Source: Massilia putida (GTDB taxonomy: Bacteria; Pseudomonadota; Gammaproteobacteria; Burkholderiales; Burkholderiaceae_D). From it: a stretch of DNA of 64,000 bases. Within the stretch, counting starts at the first letter, position 1; each line of letters opens with the position of its first letter. The stretch lies in assembly GCF_001941825.1 (NCBI RefSeq), contig NZ_CP019038.1, positions 4,030,001-4,094,000 on the forward strand, written 5' to 3'. The position numbers and the translations under genes are program-made. Under the pieces are notes generated by a model, which saw nothing but the letters and a program-made list of their open reading frames with translations, was not told the DNA's origin and ran no database searches. Of the stretch, positions 61,813 through 64,000 are shown in pieces.

Positions 61813-64000
61813 TCACTCCCGCAGCGCAGCAGCGGGGCGGATGCGTACCGCCGCCAGGCCGTGGCGCAGCGTGGACACCAGCGCCACCGCACCGGCCACC
61901 AGCACGGCGGCGGCGAGCGTCCAGGCGCCGATCGGTGCACGCTCGGCGAACGCGCCCAGCCAGCGCTGGATCGCCAGCCACGCGAACGGCAGCCCGAGCA
62001 GGCCGCCGGCGCCGACCAGCGCGGCGAACTCGCGCGCCACCAGCTGCGCGATGGCCGCGCCGCCGGCACCGTACAGCTTGCGCAGCACGATTTCCTTTTC
62101 GCGCCGGCGCACGCTGTAGGCGGCCAGCACATAGATGCCGAAGGCGGCGATCGCCGTCGCGATCGCACTGGCGGCTGCCAGCAGCCTGGCCAGGCGCAGG
62201 TCGTCGGCGTAGAAGATGTCGGAGATCAGGCTCGACATGCGGACGACGTCCAGGTCCTCGTTGGGGAAGTAGCGCGGCCACAGGGCCAGGATGGCGCGCC
62301 TGACCGTGTCGACGTCACCGCTGCAGCGTACCGTGAACCCGCCCACGCGGTCGTTCAGGAAGAATACGCTCGGCTGCTGGCCGTCGCGCGCCGAACGCTG
62401 GCGCAGGTCGGGCGCCACGCCCACGATCTGCTTCGGCTTGTCGCTGCCAGCGGTGTTGGTCAACATCTGCCCGACCGCACTGCGCGGCGAGGGGAAACCG
62501 AGCTGGCGCGCCGCCGCGGCATTGATCACCACGCGGTCCTCGTCGCCGAACTTGTCGAGCGCGGGCGAGTACAAGCGTCCGGCCACCGGCTTCACACCAT
62601 AGACGTCGAAGAATTCGGGACCGACCGCGTACAGGTTGATGTCGGTGGCCGTGCCGCCGGCGCGGCGCAGCGTGACGATGTTGTGGCCGACGCTGAACGG
62701 CAGGTGCGAGACCGCCACGCCCGCGACGCCCGGCAGGCGCGCGACCGCGTCGCGGAAGGCGCGCGTGCGCGCATCGCGCATGTTGTTCGCGGCGGGGAAC
62801 ATCAGCAGCGGCGCGGTATCGAAGCCGGGATCGAGCGTGCTGGCGTAGCGCGTCTGCCAGGCCACGGCGAGGGTGGTGGCGGTCAGGCCCATGGCGACGC
62901 CGAACTGCAGCGCGGTCAACGCGCGGCGGATCCACAGGCCGCGCGCGGTCTCGCCGGCGCCGCGTCCGGCCAGGGCGGCGGTGGCGCGCACGCGCAACGC
63001 CGACCAGGTCGGATAAGCGCCGGCAGCCAGGCCGAGCAACCCGCCCAGCGCCAGCGTCGTCGCCAGCGGGACGGGATCGAACATGCCGTCCAGCCTGCGC
63101 TGCACGAGGTCGGCAAAGACCGGCAGCAGCAGCCACGCCAGCAGCAGCCCGAGGACGGTCGCGAGCAGGCAGACCAGCACCGACTCGGCCAGGAACTGGC
63201 GCGCCACGGCCTGCGCCGACGCGCCCAGCACCTTGCGTACGGCGATCTCGCGCTGGCGCGCCAGCGTGCGTACGGTGGCCAGGTTGACATAGTTGGTCGC
63301 GGCCAGCAGCAACACCAGCACGGCGATGGCGCCCAGCCCGATCACGCCCTGGCGGTTGCCGTGCGGCGCGAGGATGTCGTTCAGGTCGGGCGCGAGGTAC
63401 ACGTCGGCGATCGGCTGCAGGCGGTAGTCGATCAGGTCGCGCCCGCCCAGTGCCGCGACCTGCTGGGCATAGTCGCGCTGCACGAGCGGCGACGCGCGCT
63501 GGCCGCGCCGCAACGCGTCCAGCACGGCGCCGGCGTCGGCGCCGGGCAGCAGCTTGAGGTAGACCCGGCCGGGCGAAAAGCCCCAGGCGCCGGCGGCGAA
63601 GGCTCGCTGGTCGGCGGGCAGGATCGCGCTGTTCGTGCCAGCCAGCGCTTCGTACGGCATCGTGGTCGCGGCGGGCGGGTCGGCCACGACGGCCGCCACC
63701 ACATACGTCTGGCGGTCGCCTTGCAGCGTGCGGCCGACCGCGTCGATGCGTCCGAACACCTTCAGGGCGGTGTCTGCCGTCAGTGCCAGCGCCTCCGGCC
63801 GCGTGAGGGCGGCGTGCAGGTCGCCCGCCAGGACGCGCGGCGCGAAGATCTTCTCGAAGTCGGGATCGACCAGCGCGACGCCGAAGGCGACGACGCGGTC
63901 GCCCACGCGGGCATTGATGCCGCGGTCGAGGAAGGCGCTGGCGAGCACCGGCTGGCCGCTCGCCAGCGCTGCGTCGCGTGCGGGCAGGCTGGCGGTGCTG
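61813..64000 (-). CDS. MacB/FtsX-type ABC transporter permease (5' end outside the window)
   Basis: The frame is open to the right edge; 728 residues and the stop are visible. Layout: end of a periplasmic MacB-PCD domain, an FtsX block (LVLLLAATNYVNLATVRTLA with REIAVRKVLGAS), a second periplasmic domain, and a C-terminal FtsX block (AAFGIYVLAAYSVRRREKEI, VLRKLYGAGG). Such duplicated permeases export peptides or antibiotics, or move lipoproteins. The partner ATPase is not in view. It is convergent with the FKBP gene. Confidence 0.9.
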   Translation of the reverse strand, partial: STASLPARDAALASGQPVLASAFLDRGINARVGDRVVAFGVALVDPDFEKIFAPRVLAGDLHAALTRPEALALTADTALKVFGRIDAVGRTLQGDRQTYVVAAVVADPPAATTMPYEALAGTNSAILPADQRAFAAGAWGFSPGRVYLKLLPGADAGAVLDALRRGQRASPLVQRDYAQQVAALGGRDLIDYRLQPIADVYLAPDLNDILAPHGNRQGVIGLGAIAVLVLLLAATNYVNLATVRTLARQREIAVRKVLGASAQAVARQFLAESVLVCLLATVLGLLLAWLLLPVFADLVQRRLDGMFDPVPLATTLALGGLLGLAAGAYPTWSALRVRATAALAGRGAGETARGLWIRRALTALQFGVAMGLTATTLAVAWQTRYASTLDPGFDTAPLLMFPAANNMRDARTRAFRDAVARLPGVAGVAVSHLPFSVGHNIVTLRRAGGTATDINLYAVGPEFFDVYGVKPVAGRLYSPALDKFGDEDRVVINAAAARQLGFPSPRSAVGQMLTNTAGSDKPKQIVGVAPDLRQRSARDGQQPSVFFLNDRVGGFTVRCSGDVDTVRRAILALWPRYFPNEDLDVVRMSSLISDIFYADDLRLARLLAAASAIATAIAAFGIYVLAAYSVRRREKEIVLRKLYGAGGAAIAQLVAREFAALVGAGGLLGLPFAWLAIQRWLGAFAERAPIGAWTLAAAVLVAGAVALVSTLRHGLAAVRIRPAAALRE

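Overview
The window looks like chromosomal DNA of a GC-rich betaproteobacterium of the Oxalobacteraceae (Massilia/Telluria/Janthinobacterium type). This rests on the mnmG-rsmG-parA-parB-atpIBEFHAGDC gene order, the betaproteobacterial flavour of the ATP synthase and SlmA proteins, a PEP-CTERM remnant and a JDVT-CTERM-like sorting protein. The genus is an inference.

Left part (1-19.2 kb): the 3' part of putA, alanine dehydrogenase (ald) and mtnN are followed by a 1.1-kb gene-free region. It holds three tandem copies of one module, and each copy has two inverted pairs of DnaA boxes at fixed spacing. Together with three parS sites (13.6, 14.7 and 17.4 kb) and parAB, this makes 4.4-5.4 kb a strong candidate for the chromosomal replication origin. 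Between them lie a GMC oxidoreductase, a branched-chain amino-acid type ABC importer (livG, livF, binding protein, livH, livM), an alpha/beta hydrolase and a frameshifted TauE/SafE permease gene. The parS sites flank a DUF1176 gene, mnmG and rsmG.

Middle (19.5-47.3 kb): the complete F-type ATP synthase operon has a clear sigma70-type promoter and a terminator. Housekeeping and small-molecule genes follow: CoA-binding protein, PPK2 kinase, glutathione peroxidase, a fused pabB-pabC, slmA, a HAD nucleotidase, a TraB/GumN protein, tRNA-Asp and tRNA-Thr, argB, a PHB-depolymerase-type esterase, an MBL hydrolase, nitronate monooxygenase, hpt, an aminopeptidase P, MgtC/SapB, DUF924, DUF2520, MAPEG, AlkB and an outer-membrane barrel. 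Repeats include tandem copies of the tRNA-Asp 3' end and two families of intergenic palindromes. One of these families lies at the end of a REP-associated tyrosine transposase gene (RAYT, 47.4-48.0 kb).

Right part (48.3-56.3 kb) is the most unusual region: an apparent eight-gene operon with overlapping genes. It encodes a CPBP/MrtJ-like intramembrane protease, a heme-c protein with choice-of-anchor D repeats and a Cys-containing C-terminal sorting tail, a TlpA-like thioredoxin, a DUF4266 lipoprotein ending in a Gly/Cys motif, a DUF3570 barrel with an ApbE-type flavinylation motif, the flavin transferase ApbE, DsbD and a thioredoxin reductase. I read it as a self-contained envelope redox system: cytosolic reductant passes through TrxB and DsbD to TlpA, with a heme protein and a possible covalent-flavin protein at the envelope. 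Its function is not established.

The window ends with ettA, rarD, kup, an FKBP lipoprotein and the 3' part of a MacB/FtsX-type permease.
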